Source: Desulfosporosinus nitroreducens (lineage in GTDB: Bacteria > Bacillota > Desulfitobacteriia > Desulfitobacteriales > Desulfitobacteriaceae). From it: a DNA stretch of 64,000 bases. The notes beneath the pieces were generated by a model. That model was given only the letters and a program-made list of their open reading frames with translations. It ran no database searches and had not been told where the DNA came from. Below, one piece after another: positions 1 through 8,591 of the stretch. The stretch is from assembly GCF_023897015.1 (NCBI RefSeq), contig NZ_JAMHFY010000003.1, forward strand, positions 1 through 64,000, in the 5' to 3' direction. Both the position numbers and the translations under genes were made by a program. The stretch's first letter is position 1; each line of letters opens with the position of its first letter.

Positions 1-366
1 TGCTAGTTATATTGAAATGATTTTCTATAAGGTTTTTCTGAAATTAGGGTTGATTTTTATTAGCAGGATTATTCTTAAACCCATTAGTATAAATGCCGTC
101 CCCTCAATTAAGTGGTTGGACGGCATTCGTAGGATAATGGAATCTTATTTGAAAGTCAGCTGTTAAGGGTATTCATTAGGCGAAGAATTTAATAAATGAA
201 CGTTACATACCCATAAACCTTGCATAAAGGCTCTCCCTCGTGATTTTACGTTGGAGGGCCTTTGTAATAGTTATATGATAAAACTGCATACTATAGCATA
301 AACGTGCATTTATAACTGTGAAAACAGCATATTGCGTGATATAATCAGTTAGAGGAGATGTCAAGT
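1..366. other. Leading intergenic region
   Basis: No credible gene is visible before the DeoR-type regulator. Two hairpins stand out. One pairs 92-101 with 118-127 (10 bp, perfect). The other pairs 226-236 with 253-263 (11 bp with one G-U). Neither has a convincing T-tract, but they could be 3' ends of genes outside the window. An extended -10 box (TGaTATAAT, 337-345) sits just before the ribosome binding site of the DeoR gene and could start a very short leader transcript. Confidence 0.4.
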
Positions 367-1137
367 ATGTTTGCTGAAGAACGTCAAGAGCTAATCCTTT
401 TAAAGTTGAAGTCTCTCGGAAGGGTATTTGCAAAAGAGCTTGCGGAAGAATTTCAGGTTTCCGTTGATACCATCCGCAGAGACCTCACATCAATGGAAGA
501 GAACCGTCTTTTGAAGAGAACACATGGAGGGGCAGTTCCTTTATCCAAGGTTAGAAGATTTCCAATGGATGATTGTATTAGGTATAGTGAGGGAACAGAA
601 CACCAAAACGCAGTAGCTAAGCTTGCTATATCTTTTATAGAGCATGGTGACACTATATTTATCGGTGGGGCCAGTATCCACTATGTTTTGTTGAAATATC
701 TCCCAGCCGATCGCAATTATACTGTAATAACGAATTCACTCATTATTGCTGGAAAACTCCAAAATCACAGTAATATCGAAACATATATAGTATGTGGAAA
801 GGTCAAAGGTGAAGAAGGAATCGTCGATCCTTTGGCTACTGAATTTGTGAGAACCTTACGATTAGATACGGCTTTCTTAACTGGTGGAGGAATTTCTGCA
901 ATACATGGACTGAGTAGTTCAACTCCCGAAGGAGCTATTTTTCAAAGAACTGTAGCTGAAGTTTCACGTCGAACGGTATGCCTCGCTAATTTTGACAAGG
1001 TAGGAACAGAATTCTTTTCAAAGACCATTGATTTGAAGGATTTGGATATTCTTATTACTGACTGGGAATCACCAGATGAGGAAATTGAGAGAATCAAACG
1101 GTTAGGTGTTAAGGTCTTAATTGCAAAAGAGAATTAA
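367..1137 (+). CDS. DeoR-family transcriptional regulator
   Basis: 256-residue DeoR-type repressor. The N-terminal winged helix carries the family signature (SVDTIRRDL about residues 32-40, then LLKRTHGGAV). A C-terminal DeoRC sensor domain follows, which in characterised members binds a phosphorylated sugar or related metabolite. An in-frame ATG at 358 directly abuts the GAGGAG ribosome binding site (352-357), so the ATG at 367, at normal spacing, is chosen. It lies just upstream of a DegT-type aminotransferase on the same strand, separated by 90 bases with a 9-bp hairpin (1166-1174/1192-1200). Control of that gene is possible but the effector cannot be read from the sequence. Confidence 0.9.
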   Translation: MFAEERQELILLKLKSLGRVFAKELAEEFQVSVDTIRRDLTSMEENRLLKRTHGGAVPLSKVRRFPMDDCIRYSEGTEHQNAVAKLAISFIEHGDTIFIGGASIHYVLLKYLPADRNYTVITNSLIIAGKLQNHSNIETYIVCGKVKGEEGIVDPLATEFVRTLRLDTAFLTGGGISAIHGLSSSTPEGAIFQRTVAEVSRRTVCLANFDKVGTEFFSKTIDLKDLDILITDWESPDEEIERIKRLGVKVLIAKEN

Positions 1138-1227
1138 ATTTCAGCAAGTAGTTGAAATATCAACGGTAGTTTTTCTGGCTAACTGCCTATTAAAAACTAC
1201 TTAAAGTTTCTAAAAGAGGAGTTTAAT

Positions 1228-2424
1228 ATGTATAAAATACCTTTTTCACCACCTGATATAAGCGAGGAAGAAATTGCTGCTGTTTCAGAAGTTCTCAGGT
1301 CTGGATGGATTACAACAGGACCAAATACTGTTTTATTTGAGCAAGAATTAGCTGATTATTGTGGTACCCAGTACGCCGTTGCCTTAAATAGCGCTACAGC
1401 AGGTATGGAACTGATTTTAAAGGTTTTAGATATAGGTGGAGAAGATGAGGTAATAACAACGCCTTACACCTATACTGCAACTTCAAATGTACTGGTTCAT
1501 CGAGGTGTAAAGCCAACGTTTGTAGATGTTAAGAAAGATAGTTTTCTAATTGACGAAGAAAATATTTATGAGGCCATTACGCCGAAAACGAAAGCTATTA
1601 TGACGGTTGACATAGCAGGAGTGCCTGTTAACTACGATGCTATAAGAAAAGTCTTACACATTAAAAAACGTGAAGATATTACTTTGATTTCCGATTCCGC
1701 ACATTCTTTTGGAGCGTCATATAGGGGGCAGAAGGTTGGAGGTCAAATGGATTTCCATGTTTTTTCCTTTCATGCAGTAAAGAACTTTACAACGGCAGAA
1801 GGAGGAGCAATTACTTATAATGACAATAGTTTTTGTGGGAAAGATGATTTGTATAAAGAATTTAAGTATACTTCCTTACATGGACAAAATAAGGATGCCC
1901 TATCAAAAACGCAAGCAGGAGCATGGAAATACGACATTTTAACTGATGGATTCAAATGTAATATGACCGATATCATGGCAGTAATAGGGCGTGTTCAACT
2001 TCGACGATATGAAGAAATGTTGAGAAAAAGAGCAGAACTCCATGAAATATATAGCCAAATACTAGGTGCCAAGGAATGGGCGATCCTACCATTTGAAAAA
2101 AACGGTGAATTAGAGACAAACTATCATTTATATACTTTAAGATTGAAGGATTTTAGTGAAGAACAAAGGGATCGTGTAATACAACTGTTGGGTGAAAAAA
2201 ACATTGCAACAAATGTTCATTTTATGCCGTTACCAATGTTTACGCTATATAGGAACCTCGGTTATAGACTTGAAGATTATCCAAATGCACATGCGCAGTA
2301 TGTGAATGAAATAACACTGCCTCTTTACTCGAAGTTGTCCGTGGATGAAGCGGAATATGTTGCAAAGGAGCTTATTCATTGTGTTGAAATTCTAGTGGAT
2401 CAAAAAAATACGCATCGTTCATAA
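1228..2424 (+). CDS. DegT/DnrJ/EryC1/StrS aminotransferase
   Basis: 398-residue PLP-dependent enzyme of the sugar aminotransferase (DegT) family. These enzymes transfer an amino group to keto-sugar nucleotides for cell-surface glycans or antibiotics. The N-terminus (IPFSPPDISEEEIAAV, SGWITTGP) and the segment FSFHAVKNFTTAEGGAI, with the PLP-binding lysine in HAVKN, are diagnostic. Length is normal. AAGAGGAG precedes the ATG. There are no nucleotide-sugar genes next to it, so the substrate is unknown. The gene directly 3' is a decayed ATPase fragment, which suggests the locus has been rearranged. The DeoR-type gene upstream may regulate it. Confidence 0.88.
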   Translation: MYKIPFSPPDISEEEIAAVSEVLRSGWITTGPNTVLFEQELADYCGTQYAVALNSATAGMELILKVLDIGGEDEVITTPYTYTATSNVLVHRGVKPTFVDVKKDSFLIDEENIYEAITPKTKAIMTVDIAGVPVNYDAIRKVLHIKKREDITLISDSAHSFGASYRGQKVGGQMDFHVFSFHAVKNFTTAEGGAITYNDNSFCGKDDLYKEFKYTSLHGQNKDALSKTQAGAWKYDILTDGFKCNMTDIMAVIGRVQLRRYEEMLRKRAELHEIYSQILGAKEWAILPFEKNGELETNYHLYTLRLKDFSEEQRDRVIQLLGEKNIATNVHFMPLPMFTLYRNLGYRLEDYPNAHAQYVNEITLPLYSKLSVDEAEYVAKELIHCVEILVDQKNTHRS

Positions 2425-2429
2425 TGATA

Positions 2430-2615
2430 AAAAGTCGCTGTATTATGCAGGGATTAAACTGAAGTCGATCAAGACATGGTTTTGATAGAATTGATTTTGA
2501 GCCAGTTACGATTTTATATGGAGGAAATGGTTCAGGAAAATCAACAGCCTTAAATGTGATTGCAGAAAAAATAGGAATCAATCGTTTTTATCCTCCTGAG
2601 AGGGTTTTATTATGA
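2430..2615 (+). pseudogene. AAA/ABC-type ATPase N-terminal fragment
   Basis: Remnant of a P-loop ATPase of the SMC/AAA type. One frame (around 2445-2482) reads GIKLKSIKTWF and then stops. A second frame from 2475 reads FDRIDFEPVTILYGG followed by Walker A NGSGKSTALNVIAEKIGI, with a stop at 2613-2615. The usual beginning of such proteins is therefore split by a frameshift and everything after Walker A is missing. There is no start codon or ribosome binding site. It lies between the aminotransferase stop and a terminator. Confidence 0.7.
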
Positions 2616-2649
2616 TGAAATTATTAAAATTGCATATTTTATAACATAG

Positions 2650-2675
2650 AAAACCACGGCTTTCGCCGTGGTTTT
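2650..2675. terminator. Bidirectional intrinsic terminator
   Basis: Perfect 11-bp stem AAAACCACGGC/GCCGTGGTTTT with a TTTC loop. The A and T flanks make it work on either strand. It separates the plus-strand aminotransferase and fragment from the convergent minus-strand GntR gene. Confidence 0.85.
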
Positions 2676-2731
2676 AAACTAAATATACATTTTTAATAGG
2701 TCGAGACATTCTAGGATTTGTCGCTTATGCT

Positions 2732-3418
2732 TTATTCATCTATAATTCCAAAGCCTCTCATGGCGTGGATGATATGCAGCTTCATAGCAGTTTTGGCCCC
2801 TTCAGCATCTCGTTTTGATAGAAACTCCATAATCATTCGGTGATCATTCAAAGTATTCTGGACCATTTCTTCATTTGTGTCAGATAAAAGAACTCCCTTG
2901 TCAATGGCTTGATACAATATTGGCATCAAGCGATTCATAAATTCATTATGTGTAGCCTTGGCGATAGATTTATGAAATGCTTGTTCAACCTCAGTTCTAT
3001 CTTCCTTTTTTAGTATTAGTTCTTCCTCAAGTTTACCATAGTACAGAATACGCTCTAGCTCCTTATCCGTTGCCCGTTTTGCAGCATAATAGGCTGATTG
3101 AGGCTCAAAGATCAAACGCATTTCATATAAATCCTTCATATTAAGTTGAAAGGTTGAAAGCTCTTTCAAGCCAAGCACTTCGTTTAACTCACGGTTATTC
3201 TTGATATAAGTTCCTTTTCCACGTTGAATTTCTAAAACATTATAAGCGACTAAAATACGAATTGCTTCGCGTAATGTAGTACGGCTGACTTGTAATTCCT
3301 CAGAAAGTTCGTTTTCGTTAGGGAGCTTATCTCCCAGGGCGTACTTTTTATCTATGGTAATCATTGCAAGGATATTGTCGGCAACATTTTCAGCCAGACT
3401 TCTTTTGTCCCTTGTCAT
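2732..3418 (-). CDS. GntR-family (FadR subfamily) transcriptional regulator
   Basis: 228-residue regulator. The N-terminal winged helix has the GntR pattern (GDKLPNENELSEELQVSRTTLREAIRIL, then RGKGTYI at about residue 65). The C-terminal all-helical FCD ligand domain contains the expected R and H positions (MRLIFEP, FHKSIAKATHN, DHRMIMEFL). FCD regulators usually sense organic acids such as lactate, gluconate or other carboxylates. GGGAGG lies six bases before the ATG. The surroundings are gene fragments, so no target is evident. Confidence 0.88.
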   Translation of the reverse strand: MTRDKRSLAENVADNILAMITIDKKYALGDKLPNENELSEELQVSRTTLREAIRILVAYNVLEIQRGKGTYIKNNRELNEVLGLKELSTFQLNMKDLYEMRLIFEPQSAYYAAKRATDKELERILYYGKLEEELILKKEDRTEVEQAFHKSIAKATHNEFMNRLMPILYQAIDKGVLLSDTNEEMVQNTLNDHRMIMEFLSKRDAEGAKTAMKLHIIHAMRGFGIIDE

Positions 3419-3719
3419 GTGCGTCCTCCCTCAAAACAGATTACCCTTATTATACTGTATTGAGGCATCTTTATAAAAGTAAGATGTCAAAACTAGCAAA
3501 GCAATTCAAGATCAGATTAACAGGGTGGAGAATGTTGGATGGTTGCATCACTCTGTTCTTGGGGGAATAAGGGGAAAGCGAAATGGGAAAGAAATGGTAC
3601 AGCATATATCTGACTAAAGGATATTTAGAAATGGAATTAACATCTGGACTGATAATCAACATAGTTTAGCAAATTACGGTTTTGAAAAAGATAGCTTTCC
3701 AAGGGGAATGGGACGATGA

Positions 3720-3902
3720 GTTTTCAGTAATAGACTGGGTCAGAGTGTAGGGTTTAGCGACGCGCTGGGTGTATGGATGGCGTCGAATGGTTATGAAATG
3801 AATGGATCTATGAGGGCGATCTATCATAAAGGTCCTTGGTGTGAATCAAACACAGAGAACTATCTTACAGAATTACAGGCTCCAGTAAGTAAGAAAAAAT
3901 AA
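3720..3902 (+). pseudogene. GyrI-like effector-binding domain fragment
   Basis: An open frame without a start gives GVWMASNGYEMNGSMRAIYH, then KGPW, a short acidic stretch and YLTELQAPV, stopping at 3900-3902. This is the C-terminal pattern of GyrI-like small-molecule-binding domains found at the end of AraC- and MerR-type regulators. The upstream 250 bases (3470-3719) contain no intact frame and are probably the rest of the decayed gene. The family call rests on the final motif only. Confidence 0.6.
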
Positions 3903-3927
3903 GATGACAACTCTTTTCTTACGGAAA

Positions 3928-3967
3928 AGGAACAGGCAGGTTGTTTTGAAACAACCTGCCTGTTCCT
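3928..3967. terminator. Strong hairpin terminator
   Basis: Perfect 19-bp stem (3928-3946 with 3949-3967, GGAACAGGCAGGTTGTTT on the left arm). It immediately follows, on the minus strand, the 3' end of the sigma-54 activator gene. Confidence 0.85.
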
Positions 3968-3978
3968 CTGTTTTCATA

Positions 3979-5325
3979 CTAGAATTTTAGGCCATGTTTA
4001 TTCATGCGATAGAGAAGTGTTGGACGAGAAATACCTAGATATTTAGCAGTCTTTGTCTGGTTATAATTATTCTTTTCTAATGCTTTAATGAAAAGACGTT
4101 TCTCTAGCTCTTCTAAAGAGAAACCAGCCTCAGGAAGATTTATAATCGGCTCAGAAGTTTCTTTTAGGTTATCTAATAATTCGCTGGGCAGGTGAACGGG
4201 TAGAATTTCATTGTTTTGGCAAACAATCAGCGGTCTTTCAATGGCGTTTTGCAACTCTCTTATGTTGCCTGGCCAGTCGTAACGTGTCAAAATCTTCATA
4301 GCGTCGGGGGAGATTTTTTTAGTATGGGAAGGATCAAATTTCTCAAGGAAATGATTAACCAGCAGAGGAATATCTTCTTTCCGTAATCTTAGTGGAGGCA
4401 TTTTAATTTGCATAACATTTAATCGATAATATAGATCCTCTCTAAAGGTTCCCTTAGAAATGGATGCGGAAAGTTCAGAATTAGTGGTAGCAATGACCCG
4501 TACGTCAATCTGGATGGTTTCAGTTCCCCCGACTCTTTCAAAACATCTTTCCTGCAAAACACGCAGTAGCTTTACCTGCATACTTATTGGCATATCACCG
4601 ATTTCATCTAATAAAATAGTGCCTTTATCAGCCATTTCAAAACGACCCTTTTTTCTATTGGTTGCACCAGTAAAGGCCCCCTTTTCGTGACCAAATAGTT
4701 CGCTTTCCAACAGTTGTTCGGGTAGGGCAGCACAGTTCACAGCTACAAAGGGCATATTAGCACGGTTACTGGCCTTATGTATTTCAACAGCGGCAACTTC
4801 TTTGCCTGTTCCACTTTCCCCTGTAATCAAAACTGTTGCATTTGTTTTGGCAACCTGTTGAATTAGAAGGATAACCTCTTTAATGGCATCGCTTTGACCA
4901 ATCATTTTCCCGTATTTCTTGCCTAACTCCTGACGCAAAAAATTTACTTCATTTTCTAAATTGGATAAATGAAGAGCTTGTTTCACTTGCACTTTTAATT
5001 CATCAAGTTTAAAGGGCTTAGTAATATAATCGGTCGCTCCAATTTTCATGGCTTCAATCGCAGTTTCAATAGTGCCGTGAGCGGTGATCATAATGACAGG
5101 AATCTTGGGATTGATACTTTTTAGCTTCTTTAACACTTCAATGCCATCGATATCAGGCATCTTTAAATCTAATATCACCGTCGAGGGTTCAGTCTCGAGA
5201 GCCATTTCAATACCTTGCAGACCTCTCGTTGCAGTAACTACTTGATATCCTTCATGACTTAAAGCCCTCTCTAAGGCCCAACACATTCTCTCTTCATCGT
5301 CAATTACCAGTATTCGTGGTATCAA
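3979..5325 (-). CDS. Sigma-54-dependent NtrC/AtoC-type response regulator
   Basis: 448-residue enhancer-binding protein. Order of domains: receiver (VIDDEE, phospho-Asp in VILDLKMPDIDG, KPF), AAA+ ATPase with Walker A GESGTGKE, the sigma-54 contact loop GAFTGA and YYRLNV, then a Fis-type HTH (QTKTAKYLGISRPTLLYRM). The longer frame begins at 5370 inside the kinase gene, but TTG at 5325 has AGGAG nine bases upstream and leaves a 13-base gap after the kinase stop, so it is preferred. With the preceding kinase it forms a two-component pair. A sigma-54 promoter divergent from the pair (7101-7115) is the likely target. Confidence 0.93.
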   Translation of the reverse strand: MIPRILVIDDEERMCWALERALSHEGYQVVTATRGLQGIEMALETEPSTVILDLKMPDIDGIEVLKKLKSINPKIPVIMITAHGTIETAIEAMKIGATDYITKPFKLDELKVQVKQALHLSNLENEVNFLRQELGKKYGKMIGQSDAIKEVILLIQQVAKTNATVLITGESGTGKEVAAVEIHKASNRANMPFVAVNCAALPEQLLESELFGHEKGAFTGATNRKKGRFEMADKGTILLDEIGDMPISMQVKLLRVLQERCFERVGGTETIQIDVRVIATTNSELSASISKGTFREDLYYRLNVMQIKMPPLRLRKEDIPLLVNHFLEKFDPSHTKKISPDAMKILTRYDWPGNIRELQNAIERPLIVCQNNEILPVHLPSELLDNLKETSEPIINLPEAGFSLEELEKRLFIKALEKNNYNQTKTAKYLGISRPTLLYRMNKHGLKF

Positions 5326-5338
5326 GAGTATCACTCTC

Positions 5339-6865
5339 CTAGGAAGATTGTGGTGCGACAGGAAGCTCAATTATAAAGGTAGTGCCTTTATTAGGGACAC
5401 TATTCACTTCGATCATTCCGCCATGCAATTTAATACTTTGATAAGAAATTGATAGCCCAAGACCCGTACCAGCTTCTTTGGTTGTGTAGAAGGGGTCAAA
5501 TATTCGTATCATTTCATCTTCAGAGATACCTTCTCCGGTATCAGACAAACTGATGATAGCCATTTCCTCAGTTTGCTTTGTGACGATATTTAAATCACCG
5601 CCGGTTGGCATTGCTTCAGCAGCGTTTACAATAATATTTACAAATACCTGCTTAAGCTTTTCAGTATCGGCTAGGATCCTAGGAAGTGAATTATCTAGGT
5701 GCAGTTGAACTTTTACCTTTTGTTTTCGCAACATCGCAGCTGAAAATGATAGGACTCCCATAATTAGATCATTGATTGAACACTCTTTAATTGATACTTT
5801 GGTAGGACGGCCAAAGTCAAGCAGTTCTTGAATCACCATATCCTGTCTGTCCACCTGCTCATCTATGGCCTTCGTATATTCCTCGATACCACTCATTTGA
5901 GAGTATTCCTGCTTCATAAGTTCGACTAAGGTTTTAATAATCCCAATCGGGTTACGCAGTTCGTGTGCTACCCCAGTAGCCAAACGACCTAGTGCAATAA
6001 GATGTTCAGATTGCCTCAGTTGATCTTCTAAGCGTTCCTTTTCAGTTAGGCTTTTGGCCATTCGGTTAACTGCTTGGGCCACTTGACCCAGCTCACCAGT
6101 CATTTCTGGCAATAGGTGGTGGATATCATATTCCATGCGATGTAAGCCTTGCTTCAAGCGGTCCACGCCGGTGGTGATATTTCGAATCGTCCTAAGAGTA
6201 GCAAACATAACCAATGCGAGTACGCCCAGGGTGAAATAACGAAGCAATTTTCGATAGAAACTGCTTTGATAAAAGAACGGGTTAAGTCGTTCTCCGGCCC
6301 ACATTACGGCAACCACTTTCCCTTTTAGTACAACAGGTGCAATGTACTCAACTACTTGGTCATCAAAAGAACCGGATATTCGAAAGAGGGGTTCATTACC
6401 CATCTCGGCAGCTACCAGGCCGGACTTAGTATTAGCGAATATCTCTCTCTCCCTCTGGGTTTCTTCTTCCTGCGAGAGATTACGATAGTTATGCAGGAAC
6501 CCTAGTACAGTAATTTTCTCTGTTTGGGGAACATATAAACCGAAACGAATCCCCGAATTTGATGGTATATAGGGCTCGACAACCCGAGTAAATTCGCTGT
6601 GCAGAAGGAGCGATGAGATATCTGGTTCAATCTCTAAAAATTCTAGATTCTTGGAGAGTTCCTGATTGGTGCTTTTAACAAGGGCAGCCAGTCTCTGCTC
6701 TTTATCAAAAAAGATAACTTGATCCGTCTGTGAAGCGAAAAAAATATCGTACATTAATGCTAATAATGGTACAAGCATAATAACAGCGAAAATAATAACT
6801 AATTGATTCGTTAGACTTTTTCCTTTGGAAGACGATAGTAAATTTTTATGGATCCTCAAATTCAC
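5339..6865 (-). CDS. Membrane sensor histidine kinase (AtoS/ZraS type)
   Basis: 508-residue kinase. A first transmembrane helix (about residues 20-42) precedes an extracytoplasmic sensor of roughly 150 residues (Cache-like but not clearly assigned). A second helix (about 210-225) leads to HAMP, HisKA with the phosphoacceptor in VAHELRNPIG, and an ATPase domain with N box, DTGEGIS, FDPFYTTK and GTGLGL. The start is GTG at 6865 or TTG at 6859 behind GGAGG. It is transcribed just ahead of the sigma-54 activator, its presumed partner, and away from the TauE operon it probably controls. Confidence 0.92.
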   Translation of the reverse strand: MNLRIHKNLLSSSKGKSLTNQLVIIFAVIMLVPLLALMYDIFFASQTDQVIFFDKEQRLAALVKSTNQELSKNLEFLEIEPDISSLLLHSEFTRVVEPYIPSNSGIRFGLYVPQTEKITVLGFLHNYRNLSQEEETQREREIFANTKSGLVAAEMGNEPLFRISGSFDDQVVEYIAPVVLKGKVVAVMWAGERLNPFFYQSSFYRKLLRYFTLGVLALVMFATLRTIRNITTGVDRLKQGLHRMEYDIHHLLPEMTGELGQVAQAVNRMAKSLTEKERLEDQLRQSEHLIALGRLATGVAHELRNPIGIIKTLVELMKQEYSQMSGIEEYTKAIDEQVDRQDMVIQELLDFGRPTKVSIKECSINDLIMGVLSFSAAMLRKQKVKVQLHLDNSLPRILADTEKLKQVFVNIIVNAAEAMPTGGDLNIVTKQTEEMAIISLSDTGEGISEDEMIRIFDPFYTTKEAGTGLGLSISYQSIKLHGGMIEVNSVPNKGTTFIIELPVAPQSS

Positions 6866-7030
6866 TCTACCTCCAACTATCAGGGGGATCTATGAATTGA
6901 CTTATATAATACATATGACTGTAGCAAAAGATACATACCACAGTATTCGTGAGAAAACAGCTAAAAAATCTAAGAAATAGGATGATGAAGTAACTAAATA
7001 GAGATATCTTGCTTGGACTTAAAGCAGTAA

Positions 7031-7050
7031 AGTACAGCATTTGCTACACT
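7031..7050. promoter_or_regulatory. Candidate enhancer (UAS) for the sigma-54 activator
   Basis: A 20-base imperfect palindrome, AGTACAGCATTTGCTACACT, in which AGT, AGCA, TGCT and ACT are symmetric. It lies about 50 bp upstream of the -24 element. A further half-site, TGTAGCAAA, is at 6920-6928. Position and symmetry fit an enhancer-binding-protein site; the link to the adjacent regulator is inference. Confidence 0.5.
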
Positions 7051-7100
7051 ACTTTTTTTAATGGTCATTATAAATGCTTAAAATAAAGGCTTATGCCTAT

Positions 7101-7115
7101 TGGCACAGTATTTGC
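7101..7115 (+). promoter_or_regulatory. Sigma-54 (-24/-12) promoter
   Basis: TGGCAC-AGTAT-TTGC matches the sigma-54 consensus exactly, with the invariant GG and GC 12 bp apart. Expected start of transcription is near 7126, about 75 bases before the first gene of the TauE operon. Confidence 0.85.
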
Positions 7116-7201
7116 TATATAGAGAATTATATCACAAATTAAGGAGGGGAGATATCTTTTAAATACCTTTTTGAGCTAACAAATTAAAGGAGAGATTGGA
7201 T

Positions 7202-7432
7202 ATGAGTAAAGCATCCAAATCGAGCTTTTTAGAAACTATTATTTTCTTGGGTTTATCCTTTTGCGCTTATTTTGTAATTTTCTTTAATATCGATCAACTA
7301 AACCAATTCTACCTGAGTAAAGGAATTATTCCTGCTTTTAGTCTTTTAGGCACAGTAATTTGTATCGCTTTTTTGTATGGGACAGCGGTATCACACGTCT
7401 TAAGTATCCTCGGCTTAGATAGCAATCATTAG
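7202..7432 (+). CDS. Small two-helix membrane protein
   Basis: 76 residues with two predicted transmembrane segments (about 12-33 and 45-68). It is not recognised beyond that. ATG at 7202 has AAAGGAGA at good spacing; an in-frame TTG at 7196 is less likely. It is the first gene behind the sigma-54 promoter and ends 17 bases before the TauE-type exporter, so a role with that transporter (accessory or small subunit) is plausible but inferred. Confidence 0.75.
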   Translation: MSKASKSSFLETIIFLGLSFCAYFVIFFNIDQLNQFYLSKGIIPAFSLLGTVICIAFLYGTAVSHVLSILGLDSNH

Positions 7433-7449
7433 AAAGGGGGCTTTTAGCG

Positions 7450-8550
7450 ATGGCAGGCGAAGCAATAAGTTTAGTTGGAGAAGTTATGAGATTTATAGAT
7501 ATCACCCCGAAAGTGGGTTTATCTATGGTAGGACTTGGATTTTTGGGGGGTGCATTAAGTGGCTTTCTGGGTAGTGGGGGGGCTTTTGTTATGACTCCGG
7601 GCATGATGGCCCTCGGAGTTCCTGGCATCGCAGCAGTGAGCTCAAACCTTGCTCACAAATTTGGTAAGGCAATGGTTGGAGCAAGGAAGCACTCTAAGAT
7701 GGGAAATGTAGATGTTAAGTTAGGGATCTTTATGGTGGCCTTCCTTTTACTGGGTGTCAGGTTAGCGGTTATTCTGAATGAGTTGATATTTGCCAGTATG
7801 GGTAAGGAAGGTTCAAACCTGTATATTAGTGTAGTATTTGTGGTTCTTTTATCCGGACTTTCGATCTTTATTTTAAAGGATATTTCTAAACCGAGCGCTA
7901 AGAATGGATTGGGTGAGCCTTCGGGTTTTGCTGCTAAACTTTCGAAAATTAACCTCCCACCCATGATTTACTTTAAAGTTGCAAATGTTCGCGTATCCCT
8001 GTGGTTTGTTGCTCTTATCGGTGTGGCAACTGGGTGGCTGGCAGGAACTGTTGGTGTGGGTGGATTTATAGGAGTTCCCGCCATGATATATATCCTGGGT
8101 ATACCTACGATGGTAGCTGCAGGTACAGAATTATTCTTAGCAATTTTCTCCGGTGCCTCTGGTTCCTTTCAGTATGCCATGAATGGTTTTGTGGATATTC
8201 GTTTGGTTTTGCTGCTATACCTTGGTTCACTGTTGGGTCTCCATATTGGGGCTAACGCAACCAAGATGGTTTCTGAATTGCAAATTAAACTAGTAATGGC
8301 CGTAGTTATTGGTATGTCAGCATTAAGTAGAGCCTTTGCCATTCCAAAATATTTAGTGGACCTTGAAATGGCTAACCTTTCTCAAGGCGTTGCCAGCATT
8401 CTTGATTTGTTAGCTTCAGTTACATTGTTCGGTGGTGCAATAACTGGAGTATTAATGATCATTCGTTATATCATTCGTTTTAAACAGGTCCAAAAGGTCG
8501 ATTCACAATATGCTCAGCCGAGAGTACATCCAAAACGTGATTCTGCCTGA
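7450..8550 (+). CDS. TauE/SafE-family sulfite/anion exporter
   Basis: 366-residue polytopic membrane protein with the two-repeat TauE/SafE architecture. The first repeat has GFLGGALSGFLGSGGAFVMTP and the second has GWLAGTVGVGGFIGVPAMIY, the glycine-rich half-signatures of the family. About eight transmembrane helices are visible. Family members export sulfite, sulfoacetate or other organosulfur anions. It is second in an operon of small membrane protein, exporter and universal stress protein under a sigma-54 promoter. A cytoplasmic loop of about 60 residues separates the repeats. Confidence 0.88.
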   Translation: MAGEAISLVGEVMRFIDITPKVGLSMVGLGFLGGALSGFLGSGGAFVMTPGMMALGVPGIAAVSSNLAHKFGKAMVGARKHSKMGNVDVKLGIFMVAFLLLGVRLAVILNELIFASMGKEGSNLYISVVFVVLLSGLSIFILKDISKPSAKNGLGEPSGFAAKLSKINLPPMIYFKVANVRVSLWFVALIGVATGWLAGTVGVGGFIGVPAMIYILGIPTMVAAGTELFLAIFSGASGSFQYAMNGFVDIRLVLLLYLGSLLGLHIGANATKMVSELQIKLVMAVVIGMSALSRAFAIPKYLVDLEMANLSQGVASILDLLASVTLFGGAITGVLMIIRYIIRFKQVQKVDSQYAQPRVHPKRDSA

Positions 8551-8591
8551 GGATAGATACCCATAAACTATGGTGAGGTGATAATTATAGT

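Noticed and set aside
203-433. 76-codon minus-strand frame at the left edge
   Set aside because: It overlaps the start of the DeoR gene, covers a hairpin and has no ribosome binding site or family resemblance.
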